Positions 6,332 to 14,002 of a stretch of 64,000 nucleotides of DNA are shown one piece after another (position 1 is the stretch's first letter; every line of letters starts with the position of its first letter). Origin of the DNA: Streptomyces ambofaciens ATCC 23877 (GTDB taxonomy: Bacteria > Actinomycetota > Actinomycetes > Streptomycetales > Streptomycetaceae); assembly GCF_001267885.1 (NCBI RefSeq), contig NZ_CP012382.1, positions 8,171,001 through 8,235,000 on the forward strand. The letters run 5' to 3'. The notes under the pieces were generated by a model. That model was not told where the DNA came from, made no database searches, and saw only the letters and a program-made list of their open reading frames with translations. A program made the translations under genes and the position numbers.

Positions 6332-9325
6332 TCACCCCGCTCCGCGGACCGCCGCCGCCCCCACCCGCACGGCCCCCGCCGCCCTGCCCGCCGCCGACAG
6401 CGACAGCGCGCGGCGGGCGTAGCCCCGCGCGAGATCGGGGCGGCCCAGCGCGTCATGGGCGCGCGCCAGCCCCTGGAAGGCCCGCGCCTGCTCGGGACGG
6501 AACCCCACCTCGCGGGCGAGCGCGAGCGCCGCCTCGTGCCGCTCCGCCGCCTGCCGGGGCGCGCCCAGCGCCAGCGCCGCCTCGCCCAGCGCGTTCAGCG
6601 CCTCCGTCTCGTGCCCCCGGTTGCCCAGCGAACGCTGCACCCGCAGGGCACGCAGCGTCAGACCGTGCGCCTGCCCGTAGCGCCCCTGCCGCCCGTGCAC
6701 CGCCCCCAGACCCACCAGCGCCACCGCCTCACCGCCGGCATCGCCCAGCTCCCGGTACAGCTCGAGCGCCCGGTGGTGATGGCCCCGGGCGGCCTCGTAG
6801 CGGCCCAGGCGTTCGTGCACCAGCCCCAGGCCCACCTGGCCGCGGGCCTCGCCGTGCCGGTCCTGGACGGCGCGGGAGAGCCGCAGGGCCGTCAGGAAGC
6901 AGTGGTGGGCCTGCTCCTGGTCATGGCCGCGCAGGAACAGGTGGCCCAGGCAGTCCCGCGCCCGCGCCTCACCCGAGCGGTCACCCGCCTGCCGGGCCAG
7001 GCGGGCCGCCCGCGCGGCGTGCCGGGCCGCCCGCGCGTCACAGCCCCGCCGCCAGTACAGCCACGCCAGATCGGTCAGGAACCGGCCCTGGGCGGTACGG
7101 TCCCCGCTGAGCGCGCTGGCCTGCAGCGCCTGCTCGCCCAGCGCGAGCGCGTCGGCGTGCAGCGCCCGGTCGTACAGGTAACGGTGCAGCGCGGACGCCA
7201 GGCGGGCCGTGTGCGCCAGCCACCCGTGCGCGGCCATGTACGCGCCGGCCGCGAGCAGTCCGGCCCGCTCGGCGTCCAGCCACGCCTGCGCCTGCTGCGC
7301 GTCGCGCAGCCACGCCACCGCCGTACCGGGCGCGGCGCCGGCCGGGGGAGCGGGGCGGGCGCCGCGGCTGTGGGGGAACAGCAGCGCGGCGGCCGCCGAG
7401 GCGCCCGCGACGAAGTGGTCGAAGAGCCGGTCCAGCGCGGCCCGCCGCACGGCGGGGGGCTCCTCGTCCTCGGCCAGGGTGTGCGCGTACCGGCGCAGTA
7501 AATCGTGGAAGGTGTAGCGGCCGGCCTCGTGCTGGCGCACCATGTGCGCGTCCAGCAGCTCCTCCAGCAGGCGCTCGGCCCGCTCGGGCGCCACCCCCGC
7601 CAGTGCCGCCGCCGCCCGGCCGTCGGCGTCGGGCCCCGGGTGCAGCCCCAGCAGCCTGAACATCCGCCGCTGCTCGGCGTCCAGCTGCTGGTACGACATG
7701 GCGAACGCGGCGGCCACCCCCCGCTCGGTGGTGGACAGTTCGGCCAGGCGGCGGCGCTGGTCGCGCAGCCGGTCGGCCAGGTGGGCCGCGCTCCACCGGG
7801 GCCGGTGACGCAGCCGGGCGGCGGCGATCCGCACCGCCAGCGGCAGGAACCCGCACAGGTGCAGGATGTCCAGCGCGGCCAGCGGCTCCTCGTCCACCCG
7901 CTTGCCCACGATCCGGGTGAACAGCCCGATCGCGTCCGCCGCCGGCAGCGGGTCCAGCGACAGGCACGCCGCCCCGTCCAGGCCCGTCAGCCGCCGCCGG
8001 CTGGTGACCAGCAGCAGACTGCGCGTCGTGCCCGGCAGGAACGGCCGCACCTGGTCGGTGCCGGCCGCGTTGTCCAGGATCACCAGCACCCGCCGGTCGG
8101 CCAGCTCGGCCCGCCACAGCCCGGCCCGCTCCGCCGCCGAGGGCGGGATCCGCTCGGGCGCAACGCCGAGCTGACGCAGCAGCACTCCCAGCGCGCTGCC
8201 CGCGTCCAGGGGCGCCCGCTGCGCCGTGTGCGCCTGCAGGTCGACGAAGAGCTGTCCGTCCGGATACCGCTGGGCGAGCCGGTGCCCGGCGTGCACGGCC
8301 AGGGCCGTCTTGCCGATGCCCGCCATGCCGTCGATCAACGACACCGTCACCGGCCCGCCCGCACCGGGCCGCTCGTCCAGCAGCTGCGCCAGCTCGGCGG
8401 TGCGCCCGGAGAAGTCCGGCGCGTCGTAGGGCAGGAAGTTCGCCCGCCGCGCACGAGCGGCGCGGTCCGGCGCGGGCCCGGCCGGCGCCGGCCGCACCCC
8501 CGCCCCCACCCCCGACCCCGCCGCCGCTGCCGCCGCCGGTGCCGGTGCCGGTGCCGGTGGGAGTGTCGGCGCCGTCGCCAGCGCCAGCGCCGGGTCGTCG
8601 TGCAGGATGGCCGCCTCCAGCGCGACGAACGCCCGGCCGGGGTCCAGGCCCTGCTGCTCGGTGAGGGTGCGGCGCAGCCCGCGGGCCACGGCCAGGGCAT
8701 CGGCCTGCCGGTCCGCCCGGTGCAGGGCCAGCATCAGCCGGCCCGCCAGCCGCTCCCGCAGCGGATGCGCGGCCACCAGCGCGGCCAGCTCGTCGACGAT
8801 CTCCTCGTGCCGGCCCAGCGACAGCTCCAGCTCCGCCAGCTGCTCGTAGACGGTCAGCTGCCGCTCCTGCAGCCGGGCCCGGGCACTGTCGGCGTAGTCG
8901 GCCTTCACGTCCGCCAGCGGCCGCCCCCGCCACAGCGACAGCGCCCGTCTGATCCGGGCCGCGGCCCGTGCGGGGTCGTCGGTCTCCCGCACCTCGCGGA
9001 GCTGGTCGGTGAAGTCCTCCAGGTCCAGCTGCCCGGCCTGCGGCGTGATCACGTATCCGGCCGGCCGGGTCTCCAGCAGATGGGCCGCGTCCGCGGTGCG
9101 CAGCACCCGGCGCAGCGCCGCGATGGTCGCGTGGACCTGCGCCCGGGCCGTGTCCGGCGGCGCCGGCCCCCACATCGCGTCGATGATCTGCTCCGCGCCG
9201 AGCACGGTCCGGGCGTTCAGCAGCAGATAGGCCAGCACCCCCCGGTGCCGGGGCGCCGTCCCGGGCAGGGGCCGCCCCGCCACCGACACCTCCACCGGAC
9301 CCAGGATCGAAAAACGCACCGTCAT
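6332..9325 (-). CDS. SARP-family pathway regulator (AfsR-like: BTAD, NB-ARC, TPR)
   Basis: A 997-residue regulator. It has an OmpR-type winged helix (about 1-95), a bacterial transcriptional activation domain (95-245), an Ala/Pro-rich linker, an NB-ARC ATPase with Walker A GMAGIGKT near 337 and Walker B VLVILDNA, then TPR repeats from about 620 to the end. Large SARPs activate antibiotic clusters by binding 11-bp-spaced heptamer repeats. One Leu codon (residue 609, positions 7499-7501) is TTA, the rare codon read by bldA tRNA, so translation should depend on development. Divergent from the SDR gene, with a candidate repeat operator between. The start chosen is the ATG at 9325, where homology begins. 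Confidence 0.93.
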   Translation of the reverse strand: MTVRFSILGPVEVSVAGRPLPGTAPRHRGVLAYLLLNARTVLGAEQIIDAMWGPAPPDTARAQVHATIAALRRVLRTADAAHLLETRPAGYVITPQAGQLDLEDFTDQLREVRETDDPARAAARIRRALSLWRGRPLADVKADYADSARARLQERQLTVYEQLAELELSLGRHEEIVDELAALVAAHPLRERLAGRLMLALHRADRQADALAVARGLRRTLTEQQGLDPGRAFVALEAAILHDDPALALATAPTLPPAPAPAPAAAAAAGSGVGAGVRPAPAGPAPDRAARARRANFLPYDAPDFSGRTAELAQLLDERPGAGGPVTVSLIDGMAGIGKTALAVHAGHRLAQRYPDGQLFVDLQAHTAQRAPLDAGSALGVLLRQLGVAPERIPPSAAERAGLWRAELADRRVLVILDNAAGTDQVRPFLPGTTRSLLLVTSRRRLTGLDGAACLSLDPLPAADAIGLFTRIVGKRVDEEPLAALDILHLCGFLPLAVRIAAARLRHRPRWSAAHLADRLRDQRRRLAELSTTERGVAAAFAMSYQQLDAEQRRMFRLLGLHPGPDADGRAAAALAGVAPERAERLLEELLDAHMVRQHEAGRYTFHDLLRRYAHTLAEDEEPPAVRRAALDRLFDHFVAGASAAAALLFPHSRGARPAPPAGAAPGTAVAWLRDAQQAQAWLDAERAGLLAAGAYMAAHGWLAHTARLASALHRYLYDRALHADALALGEQALQASALSGDRTAQGRFLTDLAWLYWRRGCDARAARHAARAARLARQAGDRSGEARARDCLGHLFLRGHDQEQAHHCFLTALRLSRAVQDRHGEARGQVGLGLVHERLGRYEAARGHHHRALELYRELGDAGGEAVALVGLGAVHGRQGRYGQAHGLTLRALRVQRSLGNRGHETEALNALGEAALALGAPRQAAERHEAALALAREVGFRPEQARAFQGLARAHDALGRPDLARGYARRALSLSAAGRAAGAVRVGAAAVRGAG

Positions 9326-9371
9326 GACTGCCGCAGTCCCCTTCCGAAACCGGCCAGGTTGGCCGGCCGGC

Positions 9372-9400
9372 ACCTATAGCGAACGCATCGCGTACCTATG
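9372..9400 (+). promoter_or_regulatory. Candidate SARP operator: three heptamers at 11-bp steps
   Basis: ACCTATA (9372), ACGCATC (9383) and ACCTATG (9394) recur exactly one helical turn apart. This is the geometry SARPs use. The site lies in the 143-bp divergent gap between the SARP gene and the SDR gene, so it could control either or both. The -10 element was not identified with confidence. Confidence 0.5.
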
Positions 9401-9468
9401 AACGGCCTCGTCCACGCTGGTAGCAGGCCCGAAGGCCACCTTCCGGATGCTGAAGTGGAGAGGCAGGG

Positions 9469-10182
9469 ATGACCGACAAGATCGCTCTCGTCACGGGAGC
9501 AAACAAGGGAATCGGTTTCGAGGTTGCGCGCCAGCTCGGCGAACTGGGCATCACCGCCGTCATCGGTGCCCGCGACGGGCAGCGCGGCAAGGAGGCGGGC
9601 GAGCAGCTCGGCCAGCCCCACGTCCAGCTCGACGTGACCGACCCGGACAGCGTCGAGGCCGCCGCCCGGTGGATCGAGGCGGAGTACGGCCGGCTGGACA
9701 TCCTGGTGAACAACGCCGGCGTCACCGTCCCGCCGCCGCTGGGCCTGCCCAGCGCCACCACCACCGAGACGCTGCGCCGCGTCTACGAGACCAACGTCTA
9801 CGGCGTCGTCACGGTGACCAACTCGATGCTGCCGCTGCTGCGCCGCGCGCCGGCCGCCCGCATCGTCAACCAGTCCAGCGAACTCGCCTCCATGACCCAG
9901 GTGATGGTCCAGGACAGCCCGCTGTGGCCGCTGAACAACATGCCGTACAACTCCTCCAAGGCCGCACTCAACATGATCACCGTGACCTACGCCAAGGAAC
10001 TGTGGGGCACCCCGATCAAGGTCAACGCCTGCGACCCCGGCTACTGCATCACCGACATCAACAACGGCATGGGCTTCATCACGGCCGCCGAGGGCGCCCG
10101 GATCGCCGTACGCCTGGCGACGCTGGACGCCGACGGCCCCAACGCCCAGTTCTTCAAGAACGAGGGCCCGCTGCCCTGGTGA
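9469..10182 (+). CDS. Short-chain dehydrogenase/reductase (carbonyl-reductase type)
   Basis: A 237-residue classical SDR. Cofactor motif TGANKGIG is at residues 8-15, NNAG near 80, a catalytic Ser lies in NQSSELAS, and the YxxxK motif appears as YNSSK near 162-166. It probably reduces a ketone or quinone with NADPH. Start ATG follows GGCAGGG. First gene of a likely operon with two CMD-family genes; gaps are 75 and 69 nt. It supplies the oxidoreductase of a possible carboxymuconolactone decarboxylase/oxidoreductase/epimerase set associated with ECF41, though I see no ECF41 promoter directly upstream. The SARP-like repeats are. Confidence 0.9.
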   Translation: MTDKIALVTGANKGIGFEVARQLGELGITAVIGARDGQRGKEAGEQLGQPHVQLDVTDPDSVEAAARWIEAEYGRLDILVNNAGVTVPPPLGLPSATTTETLRRVYETNVYGVVTVTNSMLPLLRRAPAARIVNQSSELASMTQVMVQDSPLWPLNNMPYNSSKAALNMITVTYAKELWGTPIKVNACDPGYCITDINNGMGFITAAEGARIAVRLATLDADGPNAQFFKNEGPLPW

Positions 10183-10257
10183 TGCCCCGGGCCCGCCGAA
10201 GCCGGGCGGGCCTGCGCACCACGCGATCCTCGACACCCAGGAAGCGAGACCCGCACC

Positions 10258-10809
10258 GTGAGCGGACTTCCCCTCATCCAGCCGGAGAACGCCACCGGCG
10301 AGGCGGCGGCCCTGCTGGAGGCGGCCCAGCACGCGCTGGGCCTGACGCCCAACCTCACCAAGGCGATGGCGCACAGCCCCGCGGCACTCAGAGGCTTCCT
10401 CGACCTGCGGCGCGCCCTGGGCACCGGAACCCTGCCCGCGGCCGCCCAGGAGAGCATCGCGCTGCTGGTCGCGCAGGAGAACGGCTGCGACTACGGCCTG
10501 TCCTGGCACACCTACACCGGCACCAAGGTGGCCGGACTGAGCCACCACCAGGCGCACCGCGCCCGCCGGGCGAAGGCCCAGGACCCGCTCACCGGGGCGG
10601 CCCTGCTGCTCACCCGCGCCCTGATACGCCACCGGGGCACGCTGAGCGACACCGAACTGGCCGCCGCCCGCGGCAGCGGCCTCAGCGGCGGGCAGATCAC
10701 CGAGATCGTCGCCCACCTCGCCCTCAACACCCTGACCACCTACGTCGGCAAGACCGCCCGGGTCAGCGTCGACTGGCCCCTCGTACGGCACGACGACACC
10801 CACCCCTGA
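10258..10809 (+). CDS. CMD/AhpD-like protein lacking the second active-site Cys
   Basis: A 183-residue carboxymuconolactone-decarboxylase-fold protein starting at GTG. AhpD peroxidases carry the motif E-x11-C-x2-C-x3-H. Here the segment around residue 68 reads ENGCDYGLSWH, so the Glu, first Cys and His are kept but the second Cys is Gly. The thiol-disulfide relay of AhpD cannot work as such, though a single-Cys peroxidase, a decarboxylase-like or a structural role remains possible. It lies between the SDR and a second CMD gene. Family call is solid; function is unknown. Confidence 0.82.
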   Translation: MSGLPLIQPENATGEAAALLEAAQHALGLTPNLTKAMAHSPAALRGFLDLRRALGTGTLPAAAQESIALLVAQENGCDYGLSWHTYTGTKVAGLSHHQAHRARRAKAQDPLTGAALLLTRALIRHRGTLSDTELAAARGSGLSGGQITEIVAHLALNTLTTYVGKTARVSVDWPLVRHDDTHP

Positions 10810-10878
10810 CACCCGCGCGGCCGTCCGCCGCGCACCAGCGCATGTCCCGTCCGCACTCACCGAAAGCAGATCCCGATC

Positions 10879-11334
10879 ATGGAAGCACGGATGACCAACC
10901 CGGCCGGTGTCCTGCCCGGCGCCACGCAGGCCATCGGCGCCCTGATGAAGGCGACCCGGCAGGGCGGCGTCCCGCAGCCCACACTGGAACTCGTCCACCT
11001 GCGCGTCAGCCAGATCAACGGCTGCAGCGCCTGCGTCGACGCCTCCTCCCGCAGCGCCCGCAAGGCCGGCGAGAGCGACGAACGCCTGGCCACCGTGGCG
11101 GCCTGGCGCGACGCGCCCTTCTTCACCGACGCCGAACGCGCCGCCCTGGCGCTCGCCGAGCACTCCACCCGCCTCGCCGACCGCGAGGACGCCGTCCCGG
11201 ACGCCGTCTGGCAGGAGGCCGCCCGCCACTACGACGAGAAGGGCCTGGCCGCGATCGTGATGATGTGCGCGGTGGCCAACTTCTTCAACCGCCTCAACGC
11301 CACCACCCGTCAAGTGGCCGGCCAGGCCTGGTGA
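10879..11334 (+). CDS. CMD/AhpD-like protein with CxxC but no active-site His
   Basis: A 151-residue CMD-fold protein. Around residues 45-60 it reads NGCSACVDASS: both cysteines and the upstream Glu (in LELVHL) are kept, but the His expected four residues after the second Cys is Ser. This is the mirror image of the defect in the gene just upstream. Codon use matches neighbours, so it is not a decaying gene. Last gene of the SDR-CMD-CMD run; the next gene is convergent. It shares with the CMD protein at 17609 the stretches NLI/VHLR, SQING and TVAAWR-x-PFFT. Confidence 0.85.
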   Translation: MEARMTNPAGVLPGATQAIGALMKATRQGGVPQPTLELVHLRVSQINGCSACVDASSRSARKAGESDERLATVAAWRDAPFFTDAERAALALAEHSTRLADREDAVPDAVWQEAARHYDEKGLAAIVMMCAVANFFNRLNATTRQVAGQAW

Positions 11335-11401
11335 AAGCCGCCACGGCGGCCCGGTACCCCCTCGCGGATGCCGGGCCGCCGGGCCGCGCCGGCGAACGCC
11401 C

Positions 11402-12640
11402 TCAGGACGCCACCGCACGCCGGGCACGCCGCGAGGAGGAGAACCGCCGGGTGATCGGCCGCTCCACCAGCGCGTACAGCGCCCACGACGCCAGCACGCT
11501 GATCACCAGCCCCAGCGCCACCAGCCCGGTGGTCTCGGCGACCGAGAAGGTCCCCTCGAGCTCCTTGCGCATATAGGTCAGCACGATGAAGTGGACCAGG
11601 TAGAACGCGAACGAGATCTCGCCCAGCCACAGCATCGTCCGGCCCCGGAACCAGCTCGTCGTGCCCCGGATGTCCGCCGTCGCGGCGGCCGCGATCAGCA
11701 GCACGATCGGGATGATGGTCACCGAACGCTGCGAGTACAGGAACGGCACGTGCGAGCACAGCACATAACTGCCCGCCAGCAGCACACCCGACCACACCAT
11801 GCCGATGTTGAACCAGCGCCCGCGGATCACCGCCTGCGCGACCAGCATGCCCAGCGCGAAGTCCAGCACCCGCGTCACCGGCAGGTTGTAGGCGAACCAG
11901 TACTGCTCGGCGGAGACCGTCGCACCCAGCGAGGCACCCGGGAAGTAGGGCTTGTCCGCGATGAACACGTACGCCGCCCACGGCGTGGCGATGATGCCCG
12001 CCGTCACCGCCGCGATCCAGTACGTCAGGTGCTCGGCACGGATCCGCGTGAACCAGGAGTGCAGCAGCGGGAAGCACGCGTAGAAGAACGCCTCGCACCC
12101 CAGCGACCAGCTCGGCTGGTTCACGCTGGAGAACACGTCGAAGTCCGGCACCCACACGTGCACCATGAACAGGTTGGCGATCGCCGTGCCCGTGGTGGTG
12201 TACGCCGACGCGAACAGCACCAGCGCCAGCGCCCAGGTGATCACGTAGTTCGGGTAGATCTTCACCAGCCGGCGACGCATGAACCGCGCGGCGGTGTCCC
12301 GCTCACGCGCCGACCACGTCAGGACGAAACCGCTCAGCACGAAGAAGAACGTGACGCCCAGCGCACCCGCGTTGCCGGTCACGTCGAACAGGTTCATCGC
12401 CGCCGAGTCCGACTCCAGCAACCGCAGATGGGGGAAGGGCAGGCCGACGTGGTTGAAGAACACCAGCAGCGCCGCACCGAACCGCAGCCCCGTCAGCGAG
12501 TCCAGCCGCGCCGAACGGGACCGCCCCGCCTTGTCCGGCCCCTCGGCAGACCCCTGGGCCGGGGCGCCGGGCCCGGCCGCGCCGCCCTCGCCGACCGCCG
12601 TCGGCGGAAAACCACCACCGGTCAACTCGTCGTGTGCCAC
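11402..12640 (-). CDS. Acyltransferase 3 family membrane O-acyltransferase
   Basis: A 412-residue integral membrane acyltransferase (OafA/Acyl_transf_3 type). After a polar N-terminus of about 50 residues come roughly ten hydrophobic helices. The catalytic-type His is in FFNHVG near residue 67, and RRLVKIYPNY is a typical family segment. It would move an acyl group to a sugar or hydroxyl at the membrane. The GTG start at 12640 is preceded by GAGGAGG at 7 nt, which rules out the longer open frame. Its position in the cluster suggests acylation of the product, but cell-surface roles are equally common in this family. Confidence 0.88.
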   Translation of the reverse strand: MAHDELTGGGFPPTAVGEGGAAGPGAPAQGSAEGPDKAGRSRSARLDSLTGLRFGAALLVFFNHVGLPFPHLRLLESDSAAMNLFDVTGNAGALGVTFFFVLSGFVLTWSARERDTAARFMRRRLVKIYPNYVITWALALVLFASAYTTTGTAIANLFMVHVWVPDFDVFSSVNQPSWSLGCEAFFYACFPLLHSWFTRIRAEHLTYWIAAVTAGIIATPWAAYVFIADKPYFPGASLGATVSAEQYWFAYNLPVTRVLDFALGMLVAQAVIRGRWFNIGMVWSGVLLAGSYVLCSHVPFLYSQRSVTIIPIVLLIAAAATADIRGTTSWFRGRTMLWLGEISFAFYLVHFIVLTYMRKELEGTFSVAETTGLVALGLVISVLASWALYALVERPITRRFSSSRRARRAVAS

Positions 12641-12760
12641 GCGAAAGCCTCCTCGCCCATCGGTACGTGATCCGCAGACGGGGCGGAGCACCGCTGCGCG
12701 GGCGATTAGACGGCACACGACTCGAACTTCGCTCGGGCGGCGATCCGCACCCCCTGCAAT

Positions 12761-12931
12761 CAGGCACCGCCCCGAAGACAGACCAACCGCACTGCCTGCG
12801 ATCGGGACGCCGCCCCGAAGACGGACGATCCGCCCCCTGCACACGGGCGCCGCCCCCAAGACGGACTCGGCCGCGGTGACGACGTCGACGTCCCGCGCCC
12901 CCCGCACAACGGGCGCCGCCCCGGGGACAGG
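12761..12931. repeat. Four imperfect repeats of a GC-rich 20-mer
   Basis: Related units with core GCCGCCCCGAAGACGGAC begin near 12761, 12804, 12843 and 12909; steps are 43, 39 and 66 nt. The last is the most diverged. They fill much of the 338-nt gap between the ECF41 and acyltransferase genes, where I see no gene. Spacers are too short and too similar for CRISPR. Confidence 0.6.
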
Positions 12932-12978
12932 GGTACCGGCCCTGCTCCCCGGGGCGGCGCGAGGGGCGCCCGCGACCC

Positions 12979-13842
12979 TCAGCCCTCCAGCAGCGCCAGG
13001 TCCAGGGTCAGCAGCCGCTCCGGATCGGTGATGACGTCGATCTCGGTGATGCAGCCGCCCGCGACGTCGAACGTCATCGCCCGGAAACCCTCCCCGGCGT
13101 GCGCGGCGATCACACCGGGCGAACCGTTGATCAGCGCCAGCTGCGCCACCTCCGCGATCCGCGCGAACGCCGCCGCCGTCGACGCCACCGCCGGCGCGCC
13201 CCGCGCCCCCAGCCGGCCGTCCGAGCGGGCCACCACACCGGGATCCAGCACGTTCAGCAGCGCCTCGAAGTCCCCGCCGCGCGCAGCGGACAAGAACGCC
13301 TCGACCACCTCACGCCGCTTGGCCAGGTCCGGGTCCGGCACCGCGGACCCGCCCCGCACCCGGCGCCGCGCGCGGCTGGCCAGCTGCCGGGCCGCCGCCG
13401 GGGTCCGCTCGACGATCGGCGCGATCTCGTCGAACGGCACACCGAACATGTCGTGCAGCACGAACGCCAGCCGCTCCGCCGGGTCCAGCGCCTCCAGCAC
13501 CACCAGCAGCGCCAGCCCCACCGAGTCCGCCAGCAGCGCGCGCTGCTCCGGATCCCCCTCCTCCTCCTGGACGTAGTCCGGCACGTGGACCACCGACTCG
13601 AACGGGTCCTCCCGGCGGATCCGGCGCGACTTCAGCATGTCCAGGCACACCCGGCCCACCACCGTGGTCAGCCACCCGCGCAGGTTCTCGATGTCACTGT
13701 CGTAGGCCCGGTTCAGCCGCAGCCACGCCTCCTGCACCGCGTCGTCCGCCTCGGTGAGGGAGCCCAGCATGCGGTACGCGACCGCCCGCAGATGCCCACG
13801 GGCGCCCTCGAACTGCTCGGCCAGCCATTCCTGCTCGTCCAT
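12979..13842 (-). CDS. ECF41-type RNA polymerase sigma factor with SnoaL-like C-terminal domain
   Basis: A 287-residue sigma factor. Region 2 spans about 10-80 (VAYRMLGSLTEADDAVQEAW), region 4 about 110-165, and a SnoaL/NTF2-like extension 175-287. ECF41 factors have no separate anti-sigma; the C-terminal domain controls activity through motifs that here read SDGRLG and DPERL instead of the usual DGGGKV and NPDKL. They are known to sit beside COE genes, as here. GGGAGGAGA precedes the ATG. A near-consensus ECF41 promoter lies 35 nt upstream, implying autoregulation. It is divergent from the CreE-like gene. Confidence 0.9.
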   Translation of the reverse strand: MDEQEWLAEQFEGARGHLRAVAYRMLGSLTEADDAVQEAWLRLNRAYDSDIENLRGWLTTVVGRVCLDMLKSRRIRREDPFESVVHVPDYVQEEEGDPEQRALLADSVGLALLVVLEALDPAERLAFVLHDMFGVPFDEIAPIVERTPAAARQLASRARRRVRGGSAVPDPDLAKRREVVEAFLSAARGGDFEALLNVLDPGVVARSDGRLGARGAPAVASTAAAFARIAEVAQLALINGSPGVIAAHAGEGFRAMTFDVAGGCITEIDVITDPERLLTLDLALLEG

Positions 13843-13876
13843 GCCAGGTCTCCTCCCGATCGGTTCTCCCCACCTT

Positions 13877-13903
13877 GACGCACGAGAGCACCCCGATGTG
13901 ACC
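13877..13903 (-). promoter_or_regulatory. ECF41-type promoter of the sigma factor gene
   Basis: On the minus strand, GGTCACA (13903-13897), a 16-nt spacer and CGTC (13880-13877). One base differs from the ECF41 consensus TGTCACA. The same GGTCACA-N16-CGTC form precedes the CMD gene at 17609, so this variant may be the one this sigma factor prefers. Confidence 0.68.
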
Positions 13904-14002
13904 GCGCACCCGCTCGGCGCGTGCGCGGCGACCTCGTCCTCCAGCGGGGACCGAGCGCTGATTGAGCGAGGCGGCCGACGGTGGCGCGCACAAGGAGGCG
14001 CT

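Noticed and set aside
12761..12931. CRISPR array
   Set aside because: Repeats are imperfect and unevenly spaced, spacers are similar and GC-rich, and no cas gene is present.
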